From contig BLSF01000014.1 in the NCBI GenBank assembly GCA_012862575.1, positions 248,001-312,000 of the forward strand: 64,000 nucleotides of DNA, written 5' to 3'. The notes beneath the pieces are model-generated. The model did no database searches and was not told the DNA's origin. It saw only the letters and a program-made list of their open reading frames with translations. The translations under genes and the position numbers were made by a program. This DNA is from Parietichytrium sp. I65-24A. Lineage: Eukaryota; Sar; Bigyra; Thraustochytrida; Thraustochytriidae. The number at the start of each line of letters is the position of its first letter. Position 1 is the first letter of the stretch. Below, piece by piece: positions 1 through 9,553 of this stretch.

Positions 1-242
1 TGGATACGGTATACTCTACTACTTGCGTCGGATGAGTAGCAACGATTTGCAACGACAAAAGAAGAGATTTTAAGACAGAGAGACAAACTGAGACTGGCGA
101 GCCAAGTGCAAAGTAGACGACTGCAAGGAGCTGATAGTGCGCGACGAGGAGGCTGGAGGGGCCCTGAACTTGTTTTCGAGGACGGTTTTGGCGAGGCTCA
201 CACACGCTGTCTGTTTTGAGAACGTCGGAGATAGAGACGGAG
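1..242. other. left-edge non-coding stretch
   Basis: Sequence from the window edge to the first ATG of the acidic protein gene. I see no reading frame or RNA gene. It presumably holds the promoter and 5' leader of the gene starting at 243. Confidence 0.4.
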
Positions 243-881
243 ATGGAGATGGAACGGGAAGAAGGCCAGGAACGGTTGCCGTTCTGGGGTGCCTCGAGAC
301 GCAGCTGGTTTGAGAGGAAGAACGCGCCGCAGGGCGAAGATGTGGCTGAGATTGTGAGTGGCATACGCGCGAGGGAGCCTGGGTTGTCTGTGAAGCAGGT
401 TGCTCACAGATTGAATGCGATGGTGTCCGAGCCGGTTTCCATCAAGGTAGTGGACAAGATCATACACTGCCAGTCAAACAGTGCCCCAGAGGACGACGAA
501 AACTCTCAACTGCATGTGAACCTCGAACGAGGTGCAAGGAAGCAGTACCAGAGCAAACCTTTCCAAGTGAGGGCCACAAAGCGGGTGGTGCTCTCCCCTG
601 AACGGGAAGAAGACGACGAGGACGACGATGATGAGGACGAAGTTGGCGGTCTTCGCATTGGGATCCTGGACAGCCCACGGCTCTCCAAGCGAGTCGCGCG
701 CTCCAATAACCAGAGATGCGCGCAGCTTGCTGAGCAAGCCAAGCTCATCGCCGAGCAGGCCGAGCTTCTAAACGTGGACAATATCGCCCCATACGCTGGT
801 CAAACCATATTGAGCCCAATTATTCCCACCTCTGTCGAAAACGGGGATGATCTTCCGTTGGGAGAGATGGACGACCTGTAA
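243..881 (+). CDS. acidic hypothetical protein
   Basis: A 212-residue protein of unknown function. The frame is open upstream only through a TTG codon, so I take the ATG at 243 (a second ATG lies two codons on, at 249). The N-terminal third is mixed and charged, with a helical stretch around IRAREPGLSVKQVAHRLNAM. That stretch looks like a small helix-turn-helix or bundle, but I cannot assign it to a family. The middle holds a run of Asp and Glu (positions about 607-645), and the C-terminal third has an alanine/glutamine-rich helix (AQLAEQAKLIAEQAELL). There is no signal peptide and no membrane segment. A nuclear or cytosolic role is a guess from the acidic tract. The coding call rests on length and on ordinary codon use rather than on homology. 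Confidence 0.55.
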   Translation: MEMEREEGQERLPFWGASRRSWFERKNAPQGEDVAEIVSGIRAREPGLSVKQVAHRLNAMVSEPVSIKVVDKIIHCQSNSAPEDDENSQLHVNLERGARKQYQSKPFQVRATKRVVLSPEREEDDEDDDDEDEVGGLRIGILDSPRLSKRVARSNNQRCAQLAEQAKLIAEQAELLNVDNIAPYAGQTILSPIIPTSVENGDDLPLGEMDDL

Positions 882-2422
882 CTTCATCTCTCCGTCGACG
901 CAAACCTGCTTTATGTTTATATTGTTATTTTCAGTTCCGCTTTAAAGCAAAGCAAAGCAATTGATCTTGTGCACCTTTGCAACCCTGGATGCCAAGGATT
1001 CGCCTGAATGTGATCTTTATAATCAAAGAAACAAAGCGCTCGCACGTTTGTTTCCAGCGAACAAGCTCCGAGCATCTTTCACAACCTCCCGTACCGGTAA
1101 ATGAGTCACCACGCCAAGAAGTCCTTGTGCGAATCTCGAATCCAGTGCCACCCACGTCATCCCACGTCATCGCTCCCTTTGATGCTACTAGTGCTACTAC
1201 CTTCGAAGCTTGAATTGACGGTGAACCAACTTATTTCATTACTTCGAAGATTGAATCTGACATTTGCAACGAACAAATCACCGCCAACCAACATAGCTCC
1301 TGTACTCGCAAACAGTAACGACACAGCTTGTGCCTTCGATGCAGTCCAAATGACTCCTCCACACTCCAAACATGCACCACACACACACACACTTCCCAAG
1401 AGTCAGAGTCAGAGTCAGAGTCAGGCGCTCTTCACAGGTGGCTCTAATTGGCACCTTGGCCTGTCACTCACTCCTTGCAAGCGAAGCACCTGCGAAAGTA
1501 TAAATTTAAGTTCACAAAAGAAAAGTATTTCGATCGATCCGCCGAAGAGGGGTGACTGCTAGCATCCTTGGCGTCCACAGCGGCTTGCCTTTCTCGCATC
1601 GCATGAATGATGATTAGATGGGCCGTGGACATGGACGTGGACGTGGACGTGTCCATGGACGTCCAAGCTGCCGACACGCGCGCCATCATCGATGATGACC
1701 AGCTCGAGCATTTGCTCAAGGGATATACAGCTTATCAGAGCGCGTGGCACTTTCACTTATCACTTGTCACCTATCTCTTTCTTTCTTGTTTTCTTTCTTT
1801 CTTGTCTTTTTTTTTTCTCTGTTTTCTTTTGCTTTTGCTTTTGCTGTTGCTGTGCAGCACAGTAGGACGGTAACAGTGCAACATTAGAGTTCGGTACAGC
1901 GCAGTAGTTGCTGTTAGTAGGAGTGCGGACTCGTGTGCGATCCCGTGTCCGTGCAAAAGTGAGCAATCGCATACCGGAGCCGGTGTCAGTTCGCGCGTAC
2001 CGAGGCTGTGTGTACGCGCAGTCGTATGTACGTTCATGTGGGAGCGCGCAAGGTTTTCTCCTGAGCCGACGAGGTCAACGTCGCTTTTCCAATACGCTAT
2101 TGGAAACCGCACCCAAGGGACCCAAGGGATCCAAGGGACCCAAGGGGGAGAAAGAGGACGGCATTTGCTCGCTCGCGTGCGCGCCAAAGTAGCTTGGAGG
2201 ACTTGGAGTTTGGAGTTTGGAGTGGCGCAAGAGAGGAAGAGACGGCTGTGAGGCGCAGGAATTGCGGGTCTGACGGCAGCTGCACGCTGGCGATCGCGGT
2301 GCATAAGACGCCCGGCCGCTCGGCCAGCCAAGGGGGGCGGACAAGCGGGTAGAGTATTTTGGTGTGAGGTGGAAAACTCAGCGCTCAGTCAAGTCTTAGT
2401 TGGGTATTGAACGCAAGGAAGG
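882..2422. other. intergenic region with simple repeats
   Basis: About 1.5 kb between two + strand genes. I see short tandem tracts: GAGTCA units near 1400-1424, GGACGT units near 1629-1660, a pyrimidine-rich T/C run near 1770-1850, and CCCAAGGGA-type units at 2111-2146. Small reading frames here are repeat-driven and look non-coding. The right part should hold the promoter of the gene at 2423. Confidence 0.5.
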
Positions 2423-4165
2423 ATGCCGTTCTTGCAGCCCACGGCGACGACGAAGAATCAGGCGAGGTATAAGACGATTGATTTCTGTGAGGATTTCATT
2501 CTGCAAGAGCACAGGTACAGCTTGAGAAAGTCGAGGCATGTGTACTGGGTGCGGGTCATCACGAAGGCGACCAAACCAAAGCTAAAGGTGGCGCACGCAT
2601 TCACGGAGCGAGAGATACGGGCAAGGGAATGGAAGTATATCAGTGAGGATCTGCAGCTCGGAATGCCAAGCTCTTTACAAGCACAGCTTCCTGGAAGCGA
2701 AGACCGGACGAATTGGCTGTTAGATAAACTGATAGCAGTTTGCAGCCAGCTCGGAGATGACGAGCATTTCGACGATGTAGACTATGACTACGAATCAGAG
2801 TACGAGGACGGAGAGCACGAGGAGGTCAAGGATGCAGACACCTCAGTGTTGAGCGAGTCGTACGACGCTTGCTCTGTTGGCGGCTTAGAGCCGTTGGCAG
2901 CACTCCCCACGGAGGGCGTCCAAGGTCGCGTCCGCTCTGCAGACTACACATCGCGCCAACAGAGTGATGACTTTTCTGACGTGCTCAGTCGTCAGCAAGT
3001 GCTGACGCCAAGCAGTGCGGGGCAGCCAAAGTCGAGATTCAACTTTCTCAATTTCCGCTCCAAGGCCTCCAAAAGCGTCGACAGCACCAACAGCTTTTGC
3101 GACTCCGATTACGTGCTTGCGCCATTGTCGACTGCGAGTGGGATGCCCGATATTCCAGGCGGAGCGCCAAGCCCAGTCGCACCCCTGCCTGCGCCGCCTC
3201 CCGTCCAAGAGAGCGACGGTGGAATTAGGCGCCGAGCAAACTTGGGAAGGTTTTTCAGCGACGATCGCAGTGTGGCATCGACAGAATGCGGAGATTCGTC
3301 GGACGACAACGCGCCTTTGGCAGATACTAGGCAAATTGCGCGCCCTATGGAGCGCCAAAACTCGGGAATTTCCCACTTTTCAACACGGACCGTGAAGCAA
3401 TTCACCATTGTCCAGTTCAGGAGCGGTCTTAACGCAATCGGCCTTGGATCTTTCGCAGACACACTTGGAGTGCCTGAAGCGACCGTGTATCAGCCTCATG
3501 ACGAGAACCTTCCTTCGTATTTATTTTCTCAGGCGTCGGATACCGATTTAAGTGCAGCGGCAAAGCGGAAAAAGGAGGTGCTGACGATGGAAAAACTTAA
3601 ACGAGAACATGAAAAGAAGTCAATGGTCAGAGGTATTGCCGCGACTACGCTCATCGCAATGACAATGCGGATGGTGTCTTTTGACGCATTTTTGATTTTG
3701 CTGGTGGCTCTGAATATTACCGTGTGTTATGGGATTCACCATCGACATGCGCTGGTCAAGCAATTCGCTAAAAGCTCCATTCGAAGAAGAGTCAAGTTCA
3801 CGAAACAAGTGTGGAACTCCAGGTGGGGCAAGTCCAAAGCCGGACCAACTGGGGGGCCACCGAACCTCCCAAACGCAATTGGTACTGGCCCGCAGAGAGA
3901 CTACGGCTTTGAAGACCAAGCCGTTGGTGGAAGCAAATCTGTTTCAGCTACTCCACGGAAAATCATGCAGAGATCAGTATCCCAGCCAAGCCAGCAGCAA
4001 AACCCCGCTTTAGAAAGAGTAGCTTCTTCCGGGGCAGCTCTGGAGGGTCCCAGGGCGACTCTGTCTTCGCCTTCGATGTCTCAACAACAGTCGCGACCGA
4101 CAAGTGCTGGGACGAAAACGAAAAAGCGGGTCATCTCGCTGAACATGTCCCAACAATCCATTTAA
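2423..4165 (+). CDS. hypothetical membrane protein with long disordered middle
   Basis: A 580-residue protein starting at a clear ATG; I do not recognise the family. Residues about 15-110 look folded (FILQEHRYSLRKSRHVYWV, then a Trp- and Leu-rich stretch). Residues about 115-380 are low complexity: an acidic Tyr/Asp/Glu segment, then Ser- and Pro-rich sequence. A basic helix (AAAKRKKEVLTMEKLKREHEKK) precedes one long or two short hydrophobic segments at about 402-437 (ATTLIAMTMRM, then FLILLVALNITVCYGI). The C-terminal 140 residues are basic, then Ser/Gln-rich. There is no signal peptide, so it is probably an internally anchored protein with a large cytosolic N-terminus. It is convergent with the esterase gene downstream. 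Confidence 0.65.
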   Translation: MPFLQPTATTKNQARYKTIDFCEDFILQEHRYSLRKSRHVYWVRVITKATKPKLKVAHAFTEREIRAREWKYISEDLQLGMPSSLQAQLPGSEDRTNWLLDKLIAVCSQLGDDEHFDDVDYDYESEYEDGEHEEVKDADTSVLSESYDACSVGGLEPLAALPTEGVQGRVRSADYTSRQQSDDFSDVLSRQQVLTPSSAGQPKSRFNFLNFRSKASKSVDSTNSFCDSDYVLAPLSTASGMPDIPGGAPSPVAPLPAPPPVQESDGGIRRRANLGRFFSDDRSVASTECGDSSDDNAPLADTRQIARPMERQNSGISHFSTRTVKQFTIVQFRSGLNAIGLGSFADTLGVPEATVYQPHDENLPSYLFSQASDTDLSAAAKRKKEVLTMEKLKREHEKKSMVRGIAATTLIAMTMRMVSFDAFLILLVALNITVCYGIHHRHALVKQFAKSSIRRRVKFTKQVWNSRWGKSKAGPTGGPPNLPNAIGTGPQRDYGFEDQAVGGSKSVSATPRKIMQRSVSQPSQQQNPALERVASSGAALEGPRATLSSPSMSQQQSRPTSAGTKTKKRVISLNMSQQSI

Positions 4166-4637
4166 TCAAGCACTGGCAAGACGTCTTCGTCTCCTCTTGG
4201 AAGTGGACTCTAAGCGGCGACGTGTGTTGAACCTTGCTCAATGTATGTGTTTTATACCTTGCGAACAAGTACTCGTGTTGTTTTAATGAAAAAAACTCCA
4301 CAAAGAAAATATTGTAATTCTGATGCGCGCATGATGAGTCATGACGTCCATTTTTTGGAGCATTTGTTTTCAGTCAATCACGTTCGAGGAAAAAATATGG
4401 GTCGTTCAAACGCAGGTGCAACAAAAGCAGGCGAAAAGAAGTGCGGAAAAGTAATTACACAACAATTGAGTTTACTTGGACGATAATGATACTGTTACAG
4501 CGTGGAGGACTGCAAGCTAATGATGTTACTCGTCAGAAAACGCTCTGAGGAGTGTCGTAGAGAAAGGAGAGCTTCCTTCCTTGGGAGGATGCATCGCATT
4601 AGGGTAAAGTATGTCTCTTGACGTGCTCTCTGGACAG
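4166..4637. other. convergent 3' spacer
   Basis: About 470 bp between the ends of two convergent genes. It is A/T-rich in the middle and contains no supported gene. It must include both 3' untranslated regions. Confidence 0.4.
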
Positions 4638-6110
4638 TTAAAGCTTTGAAGCATTTGAGTTGTCTGCGCAGCAGTGGTGGCAGAAAGCAGACATGGCGAG
4701 GGCAAGTGAGACAGAGCGAGGCGATGGAACCACCCCGAACCCATGGCGCGCCCCAGGGAGCTCCACAAACACATCCTTAGCGTTACTCTTGGTGGCTTTC
4801 CTAAGACGTACGATTTTTTCGTGAAAGACGCGGGCATCGTCAAAGGCTGCAAGGTAGTCTTTGGTTCCATGCACAAGCATAATGGGACACAATTCACTCG
4901 TGCTATCGGCAAACTCATCCGTCAGCTCGCTCAAGCTCTTGTCGACAAGGTGCATCGGGCTGGCCGCTTCGAAAGCGTGGGACGTGCTTTCATCAATTTT
5001 CTTCTGAAACACAATCCGCTCCAAGAGCCCGAGGATCCTAGCTCGACGCCCCTTAGCATGGCTCCCGTCCATTTCCCCGTAATGACCTTCGGAGTCCAAC
5101 ATATTATGCACCCCATAGATGTCCACGATACCTCGAATGGAAGTGTCTTGGTCCTGGCTGAACTCTGGGGGATTGTATGCTGGGTTGTTTGCCGTGAGGG
5201 CCATGAGAAGTGTAAGGTGTCCCCCGGCGCTCTCCCCCGCGACGCAAATTTTATTGGGGTCCCCGCCGTGCTTGGAGATGTTCTCCTTGATCCACACTAA
5301 AGCGCGTTTGCAATCGTGCAGTTGAGCTGGAAATTGCGCCTCCGGCGCGAGTCTGTAGTTGATGCTACAGACAACCATTCCCTCTTTTGCTGCAAGATAC
5401 GACACCGTAGCTTGCGAAGAGAAAGCCTTGTCACCGAGCGTCCAGGCGCCGCCATGAATGTACATGAGCACAGGTTTCAGCGGCCCAGATTTGTCCGTAG
5501 GCTCATACAGATCAAGGTTGAGCCACTGTGCCATGCGGCCACGACCGGCCATTGTGGATAGTAGCTTCATTCGCAGCGACGTGAGCTCATTTCTTTCGTA
5601 CAAGGCAGGGTCAACTTCCTTGAGGTTTGCGTACGACTTTGGCGCCTTAACAAAATTTTTGCGTTCTTGTGCGGAAAGGAACGCTCGAATCGGGAACAGG
5701 AGCGACAGGAGCATCGGTACCGTGGTGTTCTGCATCCCTGGAACTCCAGCTCCCTCGAGCGCCTTTTGAAACAGCGGCCCCGCGCTAAAGGCGCTTTTGA
5801 TTCTCCTTGCATGCAGCAGCAGCGCATACAGATTTACTGTTACCAGCGCCTTCCCGGCTTTCGTGCTCGCGTACGCTGGATTCGCCATCATGCAGAGTCC
5901 CACTGCTGCAACCTGCGCCATCGTCGCAGCGTGCACTGCCTCACTAGTGAACATCGCCAGAAAGCCATTATCCTTCGTCACTTTCTCCCACACCAGCGCT
6001 GCCCCGGCCGACAAACCGAGCGTTCCTGCAGTCACCATCTCCTTCCAAAAGTCCCATCGTCCCAAGAGCTCAGCCGCCAGAGGGTGCCAGCTATCTTCTC
6101 CTTTCGACAT
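4638..6110 (-). CDS. alpha/beta hydrolase-3 (HSL-type) esterase, membrane anchored
   Basis: A 490-residue serine esterase, probably hydrolysing carboxyl esters at a membrane. The full catalytic set is visible: the oxyanion-hole motif HGGAW from His219, the nucleophile elbow GESAGG with Ser294, the acid Asp418 in HGTKDYL, and the base His456 in ARHGFG. The HGG box and spacing are those of the hormone-sensitive-lipase/alpha-beta-hydrolase-3 family. The GGDPNKICVAGESAGG stretch also resembles isoprenylcysteine methylesterases and mycobacterial Lip esterases. The first about 150 residues are extra for the family and carry hydrophobic segments (VTAGTLGLSAGAALVW, AAVGLCMMANPAYAS, VPMLLSLLFPIRAFL), suggesting membrane attachment. 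The start is an ATG. It is divergent from the ZUP1-like gene, across 654 bp. The natural substrate cannot be read from the sequence. Confidence 0.9.
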   Translation of the reverse strand: MSKGEDSWHPLAAELLGRWDFWKEMVTAGTLGLSAGAALVWEKVTKDNGFLAMFTSEAVHAATMAQVAAVGLCMMANPAYASTKAGKALVTVNLYALLLHARRIKSAFSAGPLFQKALEGAGVPGMQNTTVPMLLSLLFPIRAFLSAQERKNFVKAPKSYANLKEVDPALYERNELTSLRMKLLSTMAGRGRMAQWLNLDLYEPTDKSGPLKPVLMYIHGGAWTLGDKAFSSQATVSYLAAKEGMVVCSINYRLAPEAQFPAQLHDCKRALVWIKENISKHGGDPNKICVAGESAGGHLTLLMALTANNPAYNPPEFSQDQDTSIRGIVDIYGVHNMLDSEGHYGEMDGSHAKGRRARILGLLERIVFQKKIDESTSHAFEAASPMHLVDKSLSELTDEFADSTSELCPIMLVHGTKDYLAAFDDARVFHEKIVRLRKATKSNAKDVFVELPGARHGFGVVPSPRSVSLALAMSAFCHHCCADNSNASKL

Positions 6111-6764
6111 TTTTCACCACCTACACACCACCGCCGCTCACGCAGACTGGCCACCCACGGTACTGGTACTCAGTACACTTCGCCTTCCCACACCTAATAC
6201 CGTCTCGCAGCCACCGCGGACACCCGGCGCGAAACTCAATATGCACGCAAAACCCGCAAGTCCGAGTCTCCCAATACCGACTCTGAGTTATGTGTGTGCG
6301 GTCTTTTTTTCACCGTGGAGATTGCGACAAACAAAGATCTGAGAAGATCTGAGGAGAGAATATCTGTGGGACTGGCCTGTGAGAGATGTGAGAGATGTGA
6401 GGGATGTGAGAGAGATACTCAGAAGTCAGTGAGTGAGAGTGGGACGAGAGCCTCTTTGTTCCGTTGTTGCCTGGTCGCGCAATCTCGCGCAAACACGTAT
6501 TCAACTTGGTCTCCTAGCGCCGACTTACCTACCTTCCGGTTCTCCGACCGAGAACCCGACATCCACGGGTTCTCCAGGTTCTGCACTGGAGAACCCATGC
6601 GAAACCTTCGAGTCTCCTCTCGGGTTCTACTAGCTACTAGTGTTCTAATAGTTCTAATCAGGTGTAATATAGTGTATGATAAAGTCTAATGAAATGAAAA
6701 AGTAGGACGACATCGCAAAAAGTATGCCGCGTATCAGAGCGACTAGTAAACAAGTACCTAATAG
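6111..6764. promoter_or_regulatory. divergent promoter region
   Basis: A 654 bp spacer between two genes that point away from each other, so it must carry both promoters. It contains a short tandem tract of GTGAGAGAT-like units near 6380-6420. No reading frame here is convincing and no defined promoter motif stands out. Confidence 0.4.
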
Positions 6765-7928
6765 ATGGATAAAGCCGTTGTGGACCTCACCGAGGAGGAG
6801 GAGGAGGACGCGGACAAATACGGAGGGAAGGTACGTGTGGCAACGGAGAAAGAGTTCAACAACAACAGCAACAACAACAACAACAACAACAACAACAGCA
6901 ACAGCAACAACAACAACAACAACAACAACAAAAATAACAACAAAAACAGCAACGGCAACAACAACAACAACAGCAGCAGCAGCAGCAGCGAGAAAGATTG
7001 GGATGGGGAGACGAAGGACGCGAGGCGCATGAAGAGAGCGACGTTGGAGGAGAGAAGCGCGGCGGTTGAGTCGATCGAAGAGCGAAAGACGAAAAGCTCG
7101 CGGGCACTGGGCAAGGTAGAGAGCTTGCTGCTGGCTCGGCTAGAGGAGAACGGCGACGGGAGGGTGCTGGTGGACTGCGCGGTGGAGCATATAAGCCAGG
7201 CGGACAGGAACTCGTGCGGGTACAGATGCGTGCAGATGGTTGTTGCTGCATTGCGGGCTAAGAGCGCGCGGCTGGCCCGTAGACTGCCGGACTTTCCCAG
7301 CTTGGAGGACCTGAGACGTCAGCTTTTGATTGCTTGGGCGCAAGGATTTGACCCCCGCGGGAAAGAGCATTATCTGGGTAGTCAGAGCGCCGAAAGTGCA
7401 ACGGAAGCGATGCTGCGCAATCAGTGGATCGGTGCAGTGGAGGCATCGGTGCTGCTTAGGTCTTTCGGAGTGCGGACTTTGCTGATTGACGTTGAGCACG
7501 GCGTGAAGGACGTTCTCGCGGCGGTAAAGGTGTACTTTTGTGCTGGCCTTACAGAACTCGTCAACCGCGCAAGCGAGCCTGGCGGAGTTCGGAGGGCCGC
7601 AGACGTTCTTGATTTGAAACAGGGAACCACGAAGCGGGGTTTGCCGGTGATGCTGCAGTACCAAGGTCATTCGCAAATAGTGGTAGGCTTAATTGAAGAT
7701 GCCTCAGGACTGTGGTTCGCTGTCCTCGACCCGGGTGTGCGCAAAGAAAAGCTCGCGCTCGCTCTGGAGTCCGGACAAGGCTGGGAACGTTACGTTCGGC
7801 GCGGAGAGAAACAACTCAAAAAACATCCAATGTTTCAACTTCTCGTCGTGGAGCGTTGTGACAAATGTTACGAAACAGTGGAGGATATGATAGAGGCCAT
7901 GCAAGTGACGAGCGTCAAAGTGCGGTGA
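6765..7928 (+). CDS. ZUP1: ZUP1/ZUFSP-type deubiquitinase (peptidase C78)
   Basis: A 387-residue cysteine peptidase of the C78 (UFSP/ZUFSP) family; animal ZUP1 cleaves K63-linked polyubiquitin and acts in genome maintenance. Seen here: catalytic Cys151 in NSCGYRC, His302 in QYQGHSQIVVG, and Asp322 in VLDPG. The 20-residue His-to-Asp spacing and the DPG ending match the ZUP1 branch rather than UFSP1/2. The N-terminus starts VVDLTEEEEED, a good candidate SUMO-interacting motif, followed by a long Asn tract encoded by CAA/AAC-type repeats (about 6855-6970) and a short Ser run. The zinc fingers and ubiquitin-binding helices of vertebrate ZUP1 are not visible, so chain selectivity may differ. It is convergent with the F-box/LRR gene, 114 bp apart. 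Confidence 0.88.
   Translation: MDKAVVDLTEEEEEDADKYGGKVRVATEKEFNNNSNNNNNNNNNSNSNNNNNNNNKNNNKNSNGNNNNNSSSSSSEKDWDGETKDARRMKRATLEERSAAVESIEERKTKSSRALGKVESLLLARLEENGDGRVLVDCAVEHISQADRNSCGYRCVQMVVAALRAKSARLARRLPDFPSLEDLRRQLLIAWAQGFDPRGKEHYLGSQSAESATEAMLRNQWIGAVEASVLLRSFGVRTLLIDVEHGVKDVLAAVKVYFCAGLTELVNRASEPGGVRRAADVLDLKQGTTKRGLPVMLQYQGHSQIVVGLIEDASGLWFAVLDPGVRKEKLALALESGQGWERYVRRGEKQLKKHPMFQLLVVERCDKCYETVEDMIEAMQVTSVKVR
6855..6990 (+). repeat. AAC/CAA trinucleotide tract inside ZUP1-like gene
   Basis: An imperfect trinucleotide repeat that stays in frame and encodes mostly Asn, with Ser and Lys interruptions, then ends in an AGC run coding for Ser. Interruptions such as AAA, ATA and GGC suggest an old, partly stabilised tract. 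Repeat length is likely to vary between strains. Confidence 0.9.
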
Positions 7929-8041
7929 AAACCCACCACTTGGGGGAGGCAAAGCCAAACGTCAATCGACGGATCAAACAACAGGTGCATTTTTTCGAAC
8001 TCTAGCTAGGATATCTATTGATCAAGATCAGAGCCATGAGA

Positions 8042-9553
8042 TCAGTAATCTACTTTGACAAGGTGCTCGCGATTTGCAAACACTCCATTGTCCGAATCAC
8101 AAATCAAGTGGCGGACCGACGGTAGGGAGGCCGGAGCAACTTTTGCAGTGCCTGTGACATCTGCCCAGACCAGTGTGGGAATCAGCCTCAAAACGGAAAC
8201 GTCCCGTATACTCATGCACTTCCAAAGCGAAATGGCGGATAGAGACTTGGCTTGTCGCAACGGACTCAGCGTTCGTAATCGATTGCAGACGGAGAGATCA
8301 AGCTTTTGCAGATTAGGGCACTCCACGCAAGCTGCTACGGACACGATATTAGTGTTGCTAATGTCAAGTGCTGTCAGTGCTTGACAACCTGCGATCGCGT
8401 CAATGTTCTCGAGTAGAGGGCAGGAAGAAGCAACCAAGGTGCGCAGATTAGAACACTTGCTGAGACCGGCCGGAAGTGCTGTCAGGAGGGGAAGCTGTCT
8501 GACAACAAGCTCTTCCAGCGGCAGGCTCTGGAGACCGTCGAGGTCTGATATCCTTGCGCATCGAGACAGATGCAACTGTTTGATGTGCCGACACATATAA
8601 ACAGACAAGAGACTCTCCGTGGATATGTGGTCCAGTCCGCTCAATACGAGCTTCGTCAAGGAGGCGCAATGAGAAATTGCCTGCAGGTCTCGGACCTGGC
8701 GGCAGTCTCTGACTTCGAGAGACTGGAGATGTGTCAGCTGGGAGATTTGTGAAATGTTTTGCAAATAAATGCACCTTCGCAGGGCAACCTTTACAAGCGA
8801 ACGAGAGCAGACAAGTAGAGGCTCTAAGGTGTGAAGAATGGCTAGGTCGTCCACAACTAGCTCCTCCAAGTGGGAATACCTTTCCAGCCGTAGGCCAGCA
8901 ACTATTCTGATACTGTTTTGAGGGAGGCAAAGGCAAGACACTTGCAGAAACTTCAAATTGCTGGGCTCGATGACGGACTCCAAACTTGCGTCCGGTAGAG
9001 AGTCAAGTAAACGTATGCCAGCAATATTCCACTCGCGGTGCAGGTGCCCGTGGCGGGCCCAAGCCTCCGTGGTCTGCGGCTGAAAATAATTTTCCATCCG
9101 CACCGGGTAGCTTCGAATGTAGTTGAGCCACGTGCGACTCAGCAATCGCAGCGTTTGAAGGTCCTCAAATGTAAGGTACTTGACGATCCCATCGACCACG
9201 TTACGATTTATTTGCAGCCCAAACCGCTTTGGTGCATTGTCCTCCTCGCCGTTGAATATACAAAAGTCACAGAACAGTCGCGCAAGATTATCTGTGACGA
9301 CAACTCCTTCGCCATGATCGCTGTTAAACGCTTCAAATGCCGGGCGAACGGGATTGAGCGATAGACACGACATCTCGCTCGCCGCGTCAGATATTGACGT
9401 GTCCAAAGCGTCATCGGCCCGCTCTTTGCACTCGTCGTCATCCTGTTGGGCTCCTTCGGCCTTGCTTTTCCTAGCCGAGTTGCCCATCCCTCGTGAAGGC
9501 GCGACAACCGGGGCTCGTTCGGAGTGCGGCGACCCACACCAACTTCGCACCAT
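8042..9553 (-). CDS. F-box-like leucine-rich-repeat protein
   Basis: A 503-residue protein with an F-box-like motif at about residues 112-150 (NVVDGIVKYLTFEDLQTLRLLSRTW) followed by about 320 residues of leucine-rich repeats (for example LTHLQSLEVRDCRQVRDL and LQKLDLSVCNRLRTL). Proteins of this layout usually are substrate receptors of SCF ubiquitin ligases: the F-box binds SKP1 and the repeats hold the target. The repeats resemble the cysteine-containing and irregular LRRs of FBXL proteins. The start is the ATG at 9553; a second ATG at 9487 (MGNSARKSK) could be used instead. The N-terminal 100 residues are acidic and disordered. It is divergent from the LRR/FAM194 gene. The target is unknown. 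Confidence 0.75.
   Translation of the reverse strand: MVRSWCGSPHSERAPVVAPSRGMGNSARKSKAEGAQQDDDECKERADDALDTSISDAASEMSCLSLNPVRPAFEAFNSDHGEGVVVTDNLARLFCDFCIFNGEEDNAPKRFGLQINRNVVDGIVKYLTFEDLQTLRLLSRTWLNYIRSYPVRMENYFQPQTTEAWARHGHLHREWNIAGIRLLDSLPDASLESVIEPSNLKFLQVSCLCLPQNSIRIVAGLRLERYSHLEELVVDDLAILHTLEPLLVCSRSLVKVALRRCIYLQNISQISQLTHLQSLEVRDCRQVRDLQAISHCASLTKLVLSGLDHISTESLLSVYMCRHIKQLHLSRCARISDLDGLQSLPLEELVVRQLPLLTALPAGLSKCSNLRTLVASSCPLLENIDAIAGCQALTALDISNTNIVSVAACVECPNLQKLDLSVCNRLRTLSPLRQAKSLSAISLWKCMSIRDVSVLRLIPTLVWADVTGTAKVAPASLPSVRHLICDSDNGVFANREHLVKVDY

Noticed and set aside
1101-1562. A 153-residue frame on the + strand
   Set aside because: It is driven by short repeats (CACACA, GAGTCA), lacks domain-like sequence, and starts in a region that looks like spacer.
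2111-2150. Collagen-like PKGPKGSKGPKGEK reading
   Set aside because: Arises from a short nonanucleotide repeat in a 94-residue frame; too short and isolated to be a collagen-like protein.
1771-2331. A 186-residue frame on the − strand opposite the leader of the 580-residue gene
   Set aside because: Arg/Ser/Pro-rich shadow of repeat-containing DNA (including CCCAAGGGA units); no start context or family resemblance.
7140-7676. Frame antisense to the ZUP1-like gene
   Set aside because: The forward strand has a complete catalytic domain; the antisense frame has no recognisable content.
9487-9501. N-myristoylation site at the second ATG of the F-box/LRR gene (MGNSARKSK)
   Set aside because: The fifth residue after Met is Arg, which does not fit the usual Ser/Thr/Ala/Gly/Cys/Asn requirement.
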